Shown here: one piece after another, positions 50,408-61,728 of the stretch
How positions within the stretch are numbered: the first letter of the stretch is position 1
Layout of the letters: every line of letters begins with the position of its first letter
DNA from: Ooceraea biroi
Taxonomy: Eukaryota > Arthropoda > Insecta > Hymenoptera > Formicidae
Assembly (NCBI RefSeq): GCF_003672135.1
Contig: NC_039508.1
Location: 13,651,945-13,715,944 of the forward strand
Direction of reading: 5' to 3'
DNA length: 64,000 nt
Notes under the pieces: model-generated
Told to the model about the DNA's origin: nothing
Seen by the model: only the letters and a program-made list of their open reading frames with translations
The model's database searches: none
Made by a program: the position numbers and the translations under genes

Positions 50408-50800
50408 ATGGAAGCCTGCACGAACGGACGAGCGAGCGAGCGAACGAACGATTCGGAATCAGATATTATCTTTGACGAGGCCCACGACGCGCCAGTGGTG
50501 GGGAAGAACCGGGGAAGAGCCCTCTTTCTCGGGGCCTCGCGCCAAGATACGGATCTCCTTGGCGCCACCGTCTCGGGGCCCTTCGAGAGCCGGGCCTCTC
50601 GTAAGTCCTCTTCCAAGCGGGGCCCGCCGCCGGCTTGCACGAAAACCCACATCCCGAGGGCCCTTAAACGCGGTTTAAGCGTAACCGATACCCCAGTGGG
50701 GGGTCAACGCATCGGACCGCTTTGCCCTGCTCGGTACCACCAAAAAGATTCCCTCCCCCCGCGTAGATTAACAATGAAATCCCTCGGATTTTCACCTTGA
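50408..50800 (+). CDS. possible ORF, 130 codons, unrecognised
   Basis: ATG-initiated ORF with mixed composition: an acidic N-terminal part (NDSESDIIFDEAHDAP) and a Ser/Arg/Pro-rich remainder. A donor-like TCTC/GTAAGTCC lies inside it near 50600. A 173-codon minus-strand ORF (50131-50652) overlaps, which speaks for low stop density in GC-rich DNA. Not recognised. Confidence 0.12.
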   Translation: MEACTNGRASERTNDSESDIIFDEAHDAPVVGKNRGRALFLGASRQDTDLLGATVSGPFESRASRKSSSKRGPPPACTKTHIPRALKRGLSVTDTPVGGQRIGPLCPARYHQKDSLPPRRLTMKSLGFSP

Positions 50801-53380
50801 GCGCGTGCTCGCAGGTGGAAATTTTCATTTTCGGAGTATGAGATAAATTAACGCTTCAGTTAAAACCTGGAGTCTGACAACGGAAATATGAAAATGAAAA
50901 TTCCTTTATTCCAGCATGTGATTATATACCATTGCAATTTTTTTATTTCTAACTACTTTACTATTTTTCGCATGGAGCCTGCACACGATTTATGAAATGG
51001 ACTTATTTAAGGAGACAAATAATTAACATCATTATTTCCCTAACATTGAGTTATTCAATTTGAGATATATTATTAAAATATTGCGGTAGTATTTTGTTTA
51101 TCGTTATATACAGCTAAACGCCCGAAAACAGGATATGGCTCGATTGGTTCAATTTATTCAATATTTAATCGCGTAACTATTAACTTGTTGATTGTAAATT
51201 AATATGTTAACAGAGAGCAGCCCGCAATTCATTAATTATTATATGAATTTCGTGGTAACAAGAGTATCAAAATATAGAATACATAGCGACCCATAATCAA
51301 TTGGTATCTATTTTTGAAGAATAAATTGACGTAATAAATTTCTGCAATTATAAAATCAGGCTCCGACGTATTATTAAGAGCACCTGCCAGGCTAGACCTT
51401 AAATATTTGAGTATACAATAATTAAAGTGGTCAAATATATTTCCATTCACGCATAAATTCATGAAAAGCCGCATTATTTAAACACACATTCTTTGTCGGA
51501 AACATGACACGAATAATTTCGAGGCGTCGACATAATTATTATCGAGCTTAACCGAAATTAATTCGATCGAGTAAGGAAAAAAGATAACGTCGCACGTTAA
51601 AGACACGCTGCACTCCGAGAGGAGAAACCTTCGGCGCCGGCAAAACGGCTGTGCACGCACCAAAGAACGCCCAGTCTAGGTAGCATGACGTTGTAAATAT
51701 TTGCTGTCATCGGCGGGGCACTGTCGAGGGGCCGATCTTGTCCCCACCTTAATAAGGGTACGCGGATACCTTTTCGGAAAGCGTGTCACCTGAGCCTAGT
51801 ATCGGACACTGATGGTGCGGATAGCGGCGCTTTGTGTCTTTCCTATATACCTCTCCTGGTCTTAAAGATCAACCGCTCAAAAGACCAGCCCCGGTTATTC
51901 GTCACTTCCCTCGGCCCACTTTCGACCCCAACGTGCGAGGAACGAAGTTGATCCGCAAGATCCGCATTGTATTATTATACGCTAATCGCGATTCTCAACC
52001 GAAAAGGAACGGCGCCGAGGGTAATAAAGTAATAATCGCTGTGTGCCTTTCGAAAACCTCGTAAACGCGTTTGCGTCTTCGCTTAATGGAATTTATCTAT
52101 CTCTCTAAAAGCGCTTTTACGAAACTCACTTAGCAAAAGATTCGTGTGCCAGGCGGAAGCATGAATCATCTTGCATTTATGGTGCTAATTATGACTGTAT
52201 TTGTTGTCGGGGACGATTCCTCGTTGTAGCTAAAACGATACTATCGCGCTCGAGGCTCGAGACGCGACATATCCGGCGGTGAGAAGAATTCCCGACGGAT
52301 TCTGGCGACGAGGTGGGACGGGCAGCGTCGTGGCCGAAAACGATACATCACCGAACAGGGGTTACCCCTCTCGAAAATCTCGTCATAAGAGACGCGTCAA
52401 AACGTCACCCATCGTCTCCACCCGACGAGAGGCGGCTTCTTACCTGACCACCGCCGGCTCGTGACGCGTACCTTTGTCTTTGTTGCGTAGGGTAAGCCTG
52501 GGGATAATTAAAAACCGGGTAAAGACGACAGGTCTAGTCGGCCGGAGAGATGTAGGAGTCGGTAGATCCAGTCGGCGGAGGACAGTCGGAGATGCTATCT
52601 CGAGTTTACACCCATCAACCGCCACCTCCTCCCTTCTTCTAGGGACCACCTTCATCCATCTACTTGCGTGTAAGCGAACAGTCGCCCCCGGGGCCGATGA
52701 TACGTTCCTGATTCCACATATACGCTGTCCCCGCGCTGTAAAACTCGCTGTTCGACAGCCGTTCGACCGTGCTACGGACACACGTAAATATCGTCGAAAA
52801 CGTGGATACGTGTCCCGCCGCTCCTCTCCCATCCTTCGCCCGGAGAACGATCAGAACGTACATCATCCTTCCCGTCTCCCGAGCCTCCCTTCTTTTAAAA
52901 TCTCGTTGGAATCCGACGCGGCATCGAAGATACCTTCGAGATCTTTCGCGTCGATTGCGCCGCGGCACCGCGCGATGCTGGAGTTACGCCGGTACTTTAC
53001 GATCTCGAGAATCCAAATTTCAAAAGCTCCGGTGAGACCGGACAGTTTCAGTCGGGCGAACGCCGGGCGCGCGTGACGAGTTTATTAAAATGCAGGACAA
53101 ACTAAAAAAAAAAGAAAGAAAAAGCCGCTCGCACCACGCTATTTGTCTCATCCAACGGCAAAAGGAGTAAAGAAATTTGCAGATCGTGAAATATATTAGG
53201 ATAGAAACTCGCGAGCCGGGATAATTGCCGGCCGAATCGATGGCATTCATTTCGCGAGGATCATCATTAACGTTGCACGATACAACTTGTAAGGTTCGAC
53301 GTGAAATGACAACGCAGTGATTATGAATTTTTATTAATAACCTGAATTTCAAAGACAGACTCGTTTCAGTGTCAGAACGT
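50801..53380. other. non-coding stretch, no gene recognised
   Basis: AT-rich at 50,810-51,560, then GC-rich. The 200-codon ORF at 52474-53076 begins with TTG and is shadowed on the other strand. A 122-codon ATG ORF on the minus strand (53020-53388) includes a hydrophobic stretch but no recognisable domain. Confidence 0.5.
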
Positions 53381-53389
53381 CCGAGCATC

Positions 53390-56300
53390 TAGATACTTTT
53401 TTAAGGTTTACCCTCTTTACTCTTTACTAAGCAAGCACCGTACTGAGCGGAAAACACGTATCCACGCGTCTGGTCTCCCTATTCTCGATACAGGATAGAG
53501 CGCGGATCGATCGCGAGCCTTTACGTAATAAAGGCGAAAGGAGGCGTGCACGGTAGTGCGACAGGACGTGAAATCGGCGCTGTTTGTCGTTTTCGCCGTA
53601 CGCGTTATACCGGTACCGCACCGGGGCGGCGCGGAGGCGGTGGTGGTGCGGGGCGGCTATTTGTCATTAGACGAGTACGGCGCGCGGCCCTCATTATCCG
53701 AATAATTAAACCTTATTATATGATGTAGCGCGCGCGTGCGAGCGCGTGGCTCGTTATCTAACCGGTTTCGTCGATGCGCGTCGGAGATAAACTTATCCGG
53801 CGTGTAGGTGCGCTTGTAACGTATCAATTATAATATGTAAGGCCGACCGTTCCGCGCGCGCACTCCCGCGCCTCGCTTTATCGCGCCGCGAAACGTCGCG
53901 GAAGCGTTTCGTCCGAGCACCGATAACCCGGCCGAGATATTAAGAAGGATGAGTGGAAACGTGTGAACGCGGGCTAAATGGTCTCGCTCCTCCAATTGGA
54001 AATTTAACGGCACTACTGGATGATCATCTTCGGTACCACCTAGCGTAGTGCATTTCTGCTGACGCGACTAGAAATTAACATGTCGTCCGTACGAAACGCT
54101 CGACGCTAATTGATGTTTTGCCTAAAATTTGTCTAAAACTGACTGCTCGATGGAATACAATAAATAAACATAATCGCGAGCGTGCGTTCTCGTTAGTTCG
54201 TTTAATTAGCCGTCTATTGGTGATGCATATGACGTTCTGAATAGAGTTGGTTGTGCCTTACATATTGGTGTTAATGAGACACACACACCGACATCGCAAC
54301 GGCTGTCGCCATCACGGTATTTAACATGTTAACGCGAAATAACAGGGCGGCTTCGTTTCGCGCCGGGAATCGCAGATCGTGCGTTTATCGCGCCATGAGG
54401 AACGCGATGTTGCGATTCTCCCCACGAGCGGACGTGGGGCCGGCGAGGCGCGTTGTTTGAAGTCGGCGAAAGGGCCGCGAGGTGAATTCAGCTATCTCGC
54501 CGTCGCGGGCCGTCGTCGCCGTCGCCGGCATCCCACCGCGATAACGCCATTATGCGAATTCGCGCGATTTGCATATTTCAGAAAGCGCTGCACAGGAAAG
54601 CATAAACAACTCCGCTCGCAACGAGAGCGCCGTGCGGCTTCCTCGTCAGATGAGTTACACGCATGGAAGATTTACGAATAAAGAGAGACAGAATCTACCT
54701 TTTTACCCTCTCTGTTCTCTTTCTCTCCCTTTTTGTACTTTTCTCCTTTCCTTCGTGTGGTACGTTTTGAATTTAAACTCACGTTGCGCTTTGAGCAAAA
54801 TCAAGGTAACGTATATAAGAAAGAGAGAAAGAGGAGAATATATTTTTTTTCTTCAATTTTCTTTGGAAAATTTTAGTTTTTAATTATTACCGAAATATTT
54901 AAATACGGTGCATTAGTGTTTTAGCGTAAAAAAGACCAGAATAATATAAATAAAATAGTCTCAATTTTTAGAGGTTGATTTTTATAATAAAATTAGCGAC
55001 GATTGTCAAAAATAATGAAAAGAATAGTTGTATTGATGTCATTTTGCATTTAACATATTTCTTCTAAAATCAATTGCCCGATGTTTCTTTCTACTTTTCA
55101 AAACGCATATCGCTTAAAATTCTAAATGTACTACGGTTCCTTTTTTATGCACCTGCGTTTTATTGTGTTAGAGCGCGGAAAGGTTCAACCGGCCAGCGGC
55201 GAAATTACTTTATTACACCATAACGCACCCCGTCGACAAACCACGAAAGTTTTAGATAAGCATCGACGATGCGACCGACCATCTCGGAAAATTTCCTCAA
55301 CGATCGATCCCAACGAGGATACCATATACCCGGTGCTCGCCTCGTGTGTTTACGCTTCTTCTCTCTTTCTCTCCCAATATTCTTTTTGATTCTTTAATTT
55401 CTAATGATTTTCCAGCAATTTTTAACAGATGCAAGCATTCACGATACATACATGAAGGAGGCGCCGTTTCTTTCGATCACAAGTTGTCTGCCATGTTGAT
55501 ATCGCTTTCGAAAGTATTGCGATTGAACATTGAAGATGGTAATGCATCCAGCAAGAGCTCCTGCTTATTGCCGCCGTGGCGTCAGTGGCAATGGCGATTT
55601 CGCACGCCGCCGTGTCCCGAAATACGCGATACGAAAGCCAGGAGCAACGAGACGCATTCTCGCGTCGGTGAAATGCGACGCGCGGTTTATTGTCATTTTA
55701 TTCGGATGTCCCCCGCGCGCGGGCGAGCTGCACCACGTTATAACCCGCTGCCGCCAGTTCGCCCACCCTCCTTCATGTTCCTCCCTCTCTCTCGTTCAAC
55801 CCCGCGCCTGGCGCAGCGCAGTGCGCCCCAGGTCGTAATCCCCCTTTTCTAGGTCCTTAAACCGGCGCTCGGAGGGCCGAGACCCCGACTGCGAGAGAGC
55901 GCGGGCGCTCTCGCGACAGGAACGTTAAAATTTAAGGTTTCCGTCGACACGTCGCGACCCATAAATTTCCGCGCTCGAACCCGACGCGGGTTTTTCCCTA
56001 CCTTCTTATTGCCGCCGGTGCCGCCATGTTCCCCGCCGCCTCCGCCGCTCGTCGACGACGATGACAACGACAAATTATTCGCGCCTCGCGGAACATCGCG
56101 CGTTCCGTCCACGCGCGGAAGCGCGGACGGATACTTCCTCGCGCGACACGCACTTTCTCGGCGAGGGAGACTCATTTTCGTCCGTAACTCCGATTTTACT
56201 CGCGACCGAATCTCCGCACACTTTTCCGACTTTCCGACGATTTGCCTCTTGAAGTTAGCTGCAGTAGCTGACTTGGAGAGTCAGTAAGGCTAACACGAAG

Positions 56301-57034
56301 TAGAGAGACAATAAGTATTGATATATTGTTACGATTCGATTAATTTTGCTGGATGAATATTAATAATTAAAATTTTATAATATTGTAATTTAATTAATTG
56401 ATAATTTGACTGTTTGTTAAACTGTAAAATTGTGTAGATTTTTTAATGTTGTTGGTAGTTCTTTTGACTCTATCTCATGTTTAAATTTGTTTCTAAATCC
56501 ACGTTCTATGTTCAGTGAAATGCACTTATAAGCTTTTGCACAAGAAGTGCCGCAAACATAGTTGTTTGAAGTCCAGTTTTATGATTAGAACAATTTCTTT
56601 CTCGCCAAAGAAAGCATATATGAAAGCATTCTCGAGAACAAAGCATTTCTTTCGGCGGAGCATTTTCTTTCCTTAAGCAAATTTCCAACGAAAGAAGTGC
56701 TGTATCGCTTTTGTATCAAATGGACTAGCAATAGCACGATAACATCTAAAATAAAATCCGTGAGATAGGTTGTTCTCGATATAGGAGCGGAGATAATTCG
56801 TAAAGCGTGCTGCCACCTAACGGCGTTAGGTTGCATTATGGCGGATCACGTGTTTGACTCGGTAACTTATCAATCGATAACATTGGCAATCCATCGACAT
56901 AAATAGTAACAAAACAGATTTTGTATATAATCAGACCCTAAAAACCCTTTTTAAAAAAAAAAAGTATATACGCCAAGTACATAAAAACTCCCAACTTGTC
57001 AAAACTCAAAACTAAATATGAAATCAATAATTAA
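53390..57034. other. non-coding stretch, no gene recognised
   Basis: A GC-rich island (53540-53950) and AT-rich DNA (54690-55130, 56280-56560). Contains a CTCF-like CCACCTAGCG (54037-54046) and a perfect palindrome ACCTAACG-G-CGTTAGGT (56815-56831). An 83-codon ATG minus ORF (56585-56836) has one hydrophobic segment (DVIVLLLVHLI) but no recognised family. Confidence 0.5.
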
Positions 57035-57037
57035 CTA

Positions 57038-58106
57038 CCCAGTCAGCCAAACCTGCGAAGAACAGACATTGGCAAAATCTGTTCGACAAAATATGTGAGC
57101 AGAGAGGCCACAGATTGGGTACAAAATCCACCCAGTAAGCACACTGTCGACAGTATGCCGACAGATTGGCAGCAGATATGAAGCAGAATAATGCAACAGA
57201 TCCGGTACCATCTGTGTCCGCGTTAAGCTTGTGTTCTGCCAGCAGATCCTGCTTATAACATGATCTGACAGCAGATTGGCGGCAGAAACTGAACAGAGCC
57301 TGCCGACATAACCTGGCGGCAGATTGGCGGCAGAAATAGAGCAGGATCTGCGCAGTGTAGTTGGCAGCAGATTGGCGACAGAAACCGAACAGAGCCTGCC
57401 GACATAACCTGGCGCCAGGTTGGCGGCAGAAACCGAACAGGATCTGCAGCTTTTGACACTATTCAAATTTACACGGCTAGGAATATGCGTTTTCGCTCCG
57501 CACCGCTAGGTGGTGAACATGTTGAGTTCTTACTCGACGTTAAGATTTAGCCTGACAGTTATATAAGTTAATATACGCGTCTTGACACAATAATATTAAT
57601 TTTTCTAAGAATTTTTGCACTTGCGGCACAGAGGTTCTCATGGACAACGTCCACACACGCCGCAAGCAATCTGAAGGCATTAAATTTCCCATTTAATCAA
57701 ATTAAGTATTGATTAAAAAAACAGATTACTTTACAATAGTGGACCAATATAAGAAATTAATTCATACCCCACATAAAAAATTAGATTTATATTGTTAACC
57801 AATATTGCTCCAATAAATTTGTACTACTACGGCACTTTCTCGCAGAGCCTGCTCGATTTCTGCTCCCAATCTGCTGCCAACTACACTGCGCAGATCCTGC
57901 TCTATTTCTGCCGCCAATCTGCCGCCAGGTTATGTCGGCAGGCTCTGCTCGGTTTCTGTCGCCAATCTGCTGTCAGATCATGTTAGCAGGATCTGCTGGC
58001 AGAACACAATCTTAATGCGGACACAGATGGTACCGGATCTGTTGCATTATTCTGATTGAATCTGCTGCCAATCTGTCGACATACTGCTGACAGTTTGCTT
58101 ACTGGG
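57038..58106. mobile_element. TA-flanked MITE with reiterated inverted arms
   Basis: About 1.07 kb bounded by TA-CCCAGTCAGC on the left (TA 57036-57037) and its counterpart ending GCTTACTGGG-TA on the right (TA 58107-58108). The arms (about 57130-57445 and 57836-58106) are inverted repeats containing many copies of a CAGATTGGCRGCAGA-type motif. A second CCCAGTAAGC end-like motif lies at 57131. Between the arms sits a 290-bp core (57480-57770) also found in the element at 59.0 kb. The ORFs on both strands here only translate the repeats. The superfamily is not certain. Confidence 0.85.
57480..57770 (+). repeat. shared MITE core, copy A
   Basis: About 290 bp of AT-rich sequence that reappears, inverted, at 59165-59437. 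It contains CCGCTAGGTGG (57503-57513) and a nested dyad: CTTGCGGC (57620-57627) pairing with GCCGCAAG (57659-57666) around GGACAACGTCC. No coding capacity. Confidence 0.85.
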
Positions 58107-58161
58107 TAGCCAAGTATCTAGAAGCAGTTTGAGTATTTTACCCAAACGTTTTCCATTCATA

Positions 58162-58384
58162 CTCTCTTATCGCATGACGACATTGAAGTACTTGGCGTAC
58201 CCGAATCACATTAAAACGTCCTGTCCTACCTATAAGAGACACAAAATCATTTGCGAGTCATTATTGAAAATCATGAAGATACAAGATACAATACAAATCA
58301 AGATACTGTACAAATTTACAAGAATACATGACCACTGCGATACGGGCACGCCAAGTACTTCAATGTCGTCATGCGATAAGAGAG
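58162..58384. mobile_element. small TA-flanked foldback MITE
   Basis: A 223-bp element with nearly perfect 48-bp inverted arms (58162-58209 and 58337-58384) starting CTCTCTTATCGCATGACGAC, and TA on both sides (58160-58161, 58385-58386). Its arms contain ACGCCAAGTAC, a motif seen also at 56970 and 59568. No coding capacity. Confidence 0.85.
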
Positions 58385-58489
58385 TATAATTTACATTATA
58401 TAAAAATCAAAAGATTATTCTTAATAAAACTTATTACAAATTGCATCGGAACGATGTACGTGCTAGCGTGTTATGTACGTCTCTGCGCC

Positions 58490-58591
58490 GGCGCCTCTGA
58501 AAAGCTGGCGCCTCTGAAACGCTATCGCCTCTGAAACGCTGGCGCCTCTGAAACGCCGGCGCCTCTGAAACGCTGGCGCCTTTGTACCCGG
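58490..58591 (+). repeat. 17-bp minisatellite, about six units
   Basis: Tandem units of GGCGCCTCTGAAACGCT at 58490, 58507, 58524, 58541, 58558 and 58575, the last degenerate. A (GCCGTC)n run follows (about 58597-58621). Unit spacing is constant with no spacers, so it is not a CRISPR array. Confidence 0.92.
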
Positions 58592-58599
58592 CTTTACGC

Positions 58600-58997
58600 C
58601 GTCGCCGTCGCCGTCGCCGTCATCGTCCGGCGACGTGAACCTATCGTACGTATGTGAACGCGCCTTTAGGGACAAACTCGCTTTGCTTGTGTGCGTGCGA
58701 GCGTACGTACGTGAGTCTGAACCTGAATCTGGAGAAGAATGAAACGTCACAAGTGTTGCATACGATTACGGTATCTGAGGATGGAGTGCACCAATTTTTT
58801 TCGAAGTGGTCGCAATCGAAAGCTTGCATCCACATTATGTTATAAAAGTATCGTTAGATTTTTCAGTACGCCTTTAGTTCCTGAGATATTGTAATCAAAA
58901 GTTTATTTGACATGAATTTAACGTAAAATTCCGGATAAGCTACTTGGTAGCGCGCGACGTCTATGCAGTGGCTCTCATTGCTCGGAACCTTGTTCTT
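58600..58997. other. intervening DNA between repeats
   Basis: Short GC-rich and AT-rich sequence between the minisatellite and the next MITE. I see no gene or repeat of note in it. Confidence 0.5.
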
Positions 58998-58999
58998 TA

Positions 59000-59564
59000 C
59001 CCATACAGCACCGAAAGATTGCAGAAACGTTGCAGAAATCTTACATTGAAAGATTGCAATATTGCATGGAAGTTGCGACATGTCTTTGCAATGTTGCTAC
59101 AACATTGCAGCAACATTGAAATGTGTGCTCCCAGAAACATTGCAAAAAATATAATAGTATAGTAAAAGAGAGTAATTTATATCGGTCCAATATTATAAAG
59201 TAATCTGTTTTTTTAGCTAATACTTAATTATGATTAAATGGGCAAATTTAATGACTTCAGATGCTTGCGGCGTGCGTGGACGTTGTCCATGGGAACCTCT
59301 GCCGCAAGTGCAAAACTTCTCAGAAAAATTATTATCATGCCAAGCACGTACTTATATAACTGTGAAGCTAAATCTTAACGTCGAGTAAGAACTCGACATA
59401 TGCACCACCTAGTGGTGCGGAGCGAAAACGCATACAACTTTGCAGGATCATTTCGGTGCAATATTGCAATTGTATATCTCTGTAATATCTCTGCAAAATT
59501 ACATTGCAACTTGTAACGTTGCAACATTCCTGCAATAAAACTGGAAGCTTATGTGCTGTATGGG
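59000..59564. mobile_element. TA-flanked MITE with ATTGCA-rich arms and shared core
   Basis: A 565-bp element with ends CCCATACAGCAC / GTGCTGTATGGG and TA on both sides (58998-58999, 59565-59566). The arms are built of repeated ATTGCA/TTGCAACATTG motifs. The centre (59165-59437) is the reverse complement of the core of the 57.0-kb element, while the arms are unrelated to that element's arms. Shared TA-CCCA termini suggest one transposon lineage. No coding capacity. Confidence 0.85.
59165..59437 (-). repeat. shared MITE core, copy B
   Basis: Reverse-complement counterpart of 57480-57770, clearly alignable by eye along its length. It has the same dyad (CTTGCGGC at 59264-59271, GCCGCAAG at 59301-59308) and a near-palindromic CTCF-like CCACCTAGTGG (59405-59415). 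Confidence 0.85.
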
Positions 59565-59579
59565 TATGTACTTGGCGTC

Positions 59580-60209
59580 GCGACGCTACCGCGTCGCTTG
59601 AAAACTGTGTATGCTTTTATAAATTTTTAATAAAAGTATTGTCTCGGAGAGGAACGAATAGTTAACCGTTTCATCCCAAGACCTTGGTAACAAAATCATA
59701 TGTAAGTGCATATTTATAAGAGTGCAAAATAGGCGAGTGCAGATGGAACACACGATTTGTTGTCAACGGTTTATTTCGTATTTTCTTCCACTAATTTGGG
59801 ATGTTAAATAAAACATTTGTGTCGCAGGAAACTCTGCGCGGAAACTTATCTGTAGACTTTTACAGGTAACGAGTACTAAAGGTAGTATAAAAAACATCTC
59901 TCATTATTTGTTCTCCGTTCGCAACTGGATCGCACGAGAAGCGATCGCCGTCGTGATCAGTTCGATGTATCATCGCGAGATAACAAACTTTTTTTTTCAA
60001 TCGTCATCAAAACGGAATCGCGTTTTTCGATTTCGCTCGCCAACTTATGTGCAACATACAAAACAACGTGGAAAACGCATACAATCAAACGCGCATTATC
60101 GATAACGCAATTATTGCTCTCGTTTAGGAATCCGGTTCGCTGATTTCAGGCCCGAATGCACCGACAGACGTATCTGGGAGGCTCATCAAGGCTTTTTTTT
60201 TGTTGACAG
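59580..60209. other. non-coding stretch
   Basis: No gene is recognised. It ends in a T9 tract and GTTGACAG at 60190-60209, which reads as a good splice acceptor for the next feature. Confidence 0.5.
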
Positions 60210-60290
60210 TTGCAATTCTGGACAATGTTCGTTTTGCGCCAAACTTCGCCACGTTTTTACACGTCGAGATAGCGTCAACGTTAATTAGAG
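60210..60290 (+). CDS. possible internal exon, 81 nt
   Basis: Preceded by a T-run and GTTGACAG (acceptor) and followed by AGAG/GTGAGTATT (near-consensus donor). The 81 nt keep frame, and one frame (from the third base) is open throughout, reading AILDNVRFAPNFATFLHVE at its start; the other two contain stops. No domain is recognised and no partner exon is assigned. It could also be a non-coding RNA exon. The pairing of two strong splice signals around an open, frame-preserving segment is the main support. Confidence 0.27.
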
Positions 60291-60299
60291 GTGAGTATT

Positions 60300-60950
60300 G
60301 TAATATTATATTATTAAATATAGACCGAACTCTCACGACTCATGATGAGACGGATACCTTGCGGCAAAACACGTTCCGTAGCGTCATACACAAAAATAAT
60401 TCGCCGTTACAGTCGTAATGTAGAAAAATGCATCGAAAATGATCAACGGGGTCGTGCGCCAAAATAGGCCGACGAAAAAATGGTGGAGATTGCAAAAATA
60501 TCATCCCTCCTAAAAAATAATCCCAATCAGACATTTCTTTGATGATCATCAATATCGATATTTGTAAAAATATATTTAAAACTGTATTGATTTGGGCAAT
60601 GAACAAATCGGTTTACGGAGCGCAGAGGACGAAAGTGTCAATAATCGAGATTCTATGGAGCATCGGCCATTGAAGCCCGAAAGCGTTATTAACGAATTAA
60701 CTGCGCGCTAATGGCCGGACGCTTTGTATTTCGATTTACCCGATGGTCCGTGCGCCGGCTATCAAAAAGACGTGAAAATTTACAGGGGCTATAAAAATAA
60801 CGTCTACTCGGTCCAGAGATTATCTCTTTACAGATCTTAACGCGATTCTTTGTGCCCGCTACGTGTTAAAAAGTTACCGTAACACTAACGTATGCGTATA
60901 CGTATGTGTGTATGTATTTACGTATGCGCGTTACTATACTAAGCAACAAT
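60300..60950. other. non-coding stretch
   Basis: AT-rich sequence with a TATAAAAA at 60790-60797 but no clear initiator or gene start downstream. Nothing else recognised. Confidence 0.5.
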
Positions 60951-60957
60951 ATATATA

Positions 60958-61718
60958 CAGGGTGTCCCGGGTTTTAACCGACAAACTGCGGGAGCATATT
61001 CTACTAGTGGAAATAAGAAAAAATTCTTATATCGAGTTTGCTTAGAAATGCTTTATTACAAAGTTATAAACCAATATTGAAAAGAAATATGAGATAAGTA
61101 ACAACGGAACATAGTGTAGAATTTGCAAGGTCGAAGATGTTTATGTTACGTGTATTCACATGTATTCATGTTCACTATGTTGAAACGATTCAGTATGATT
61201 GTTACTTTCACAACAGTAGCTGTTAGATTTCGATCGTCGTGTGAACTAGCAATTACTATCAGAATGCCAAAAGTGTTTTCAAATGAGGAATACACTGATA
61301 TTCATTTCGTGTACGGATTCTGTGACGGAAATGCACGAGCTGCCGTACGAGAGTATCGACGTAGATTTCCTAACAGGAGAGTACCAGATAGATTTAAAGC
61401 AACGAATTACTAATTCAGTTACCGAGATGCAACAAAATTTTCAGGAATGTCGTACCGTAACAAATTCTGTACTACGTCGATGTCTAGCTTGTATCGATGT
61501 GCAAGGACAACATTTTGAAATGCGTTACTAAATCATTGCGTACATAATTTTTATTTTTGTGAAAAAATCCGTTGTTACTTATCTCATATTTCTTTTCAAT
61601 ATTGGTTTATAACTTTGTAATAAAGCATTTCTAAGCAAACTCGATATAAGAATTTTTTCTTATTTCCACTAGTAGAATATGCTCCCGCAGTTTGTCGGTT
61701 AAAACCCGGGACACCCTG
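60958..61718 (+). mobile_element. deletion derivative of a DUF4817-type transposon
   Basis: A 761-bp element with about 150-bp, nearly perfect inverted repeats that begin cagggtgtcccgggttttaa, and TA at both ends (60956-60957, 61719-61720). Between the repeats it keeps the start and the end of a transposase gene with the middle removed. TA targeting and the protein remnant fit the IS630-Tc1-mariner superfamily. It is non-autonomous. Confidence 0.93.
61264..61531 (+). pseudogene. fused ends of a DUF4817-type transposase
   Basis: From ATG 61264 the product reads MPKVFSNEEYTDIHFVYGF and continues with GNARAAVREYRRRFPNRRVP, the characteristic N-terminal helix-turn-helix of insect transposon proteins annotated as DUF4817. 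At about 61385 the frame shifts and the sequence continues (frame +2) as a C-terminal tail ending CIDVQGQHFEMRY with TAA at 61529-61531, also typical of these proteins. The central and catalytic part is missing. The family assignment comes from recall of the motif and not from a search. Confidence 0.75.
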
Positions 61719-61728
61719 TATATATACA

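Noticed and set aside
52474..53076. 200-codon plus-strand ORF
   Set aside because: It starts with TTG, is mirrored by minus-strand ORFs, and has a basic composition with no motif.
57035..57466. 143-codon minus-strand ORF with repeated Ser-Ala-Ala-Asn-Leu units
   Set aside because: It only translates the reiterated arm motif of a MITE; it is not a repeat protein gene.
58490..58591. CRISPR-like array
   Set aside because: The units are contiguous 17-mers without spacers in eukaryotic DNA; it is a minisatellite.
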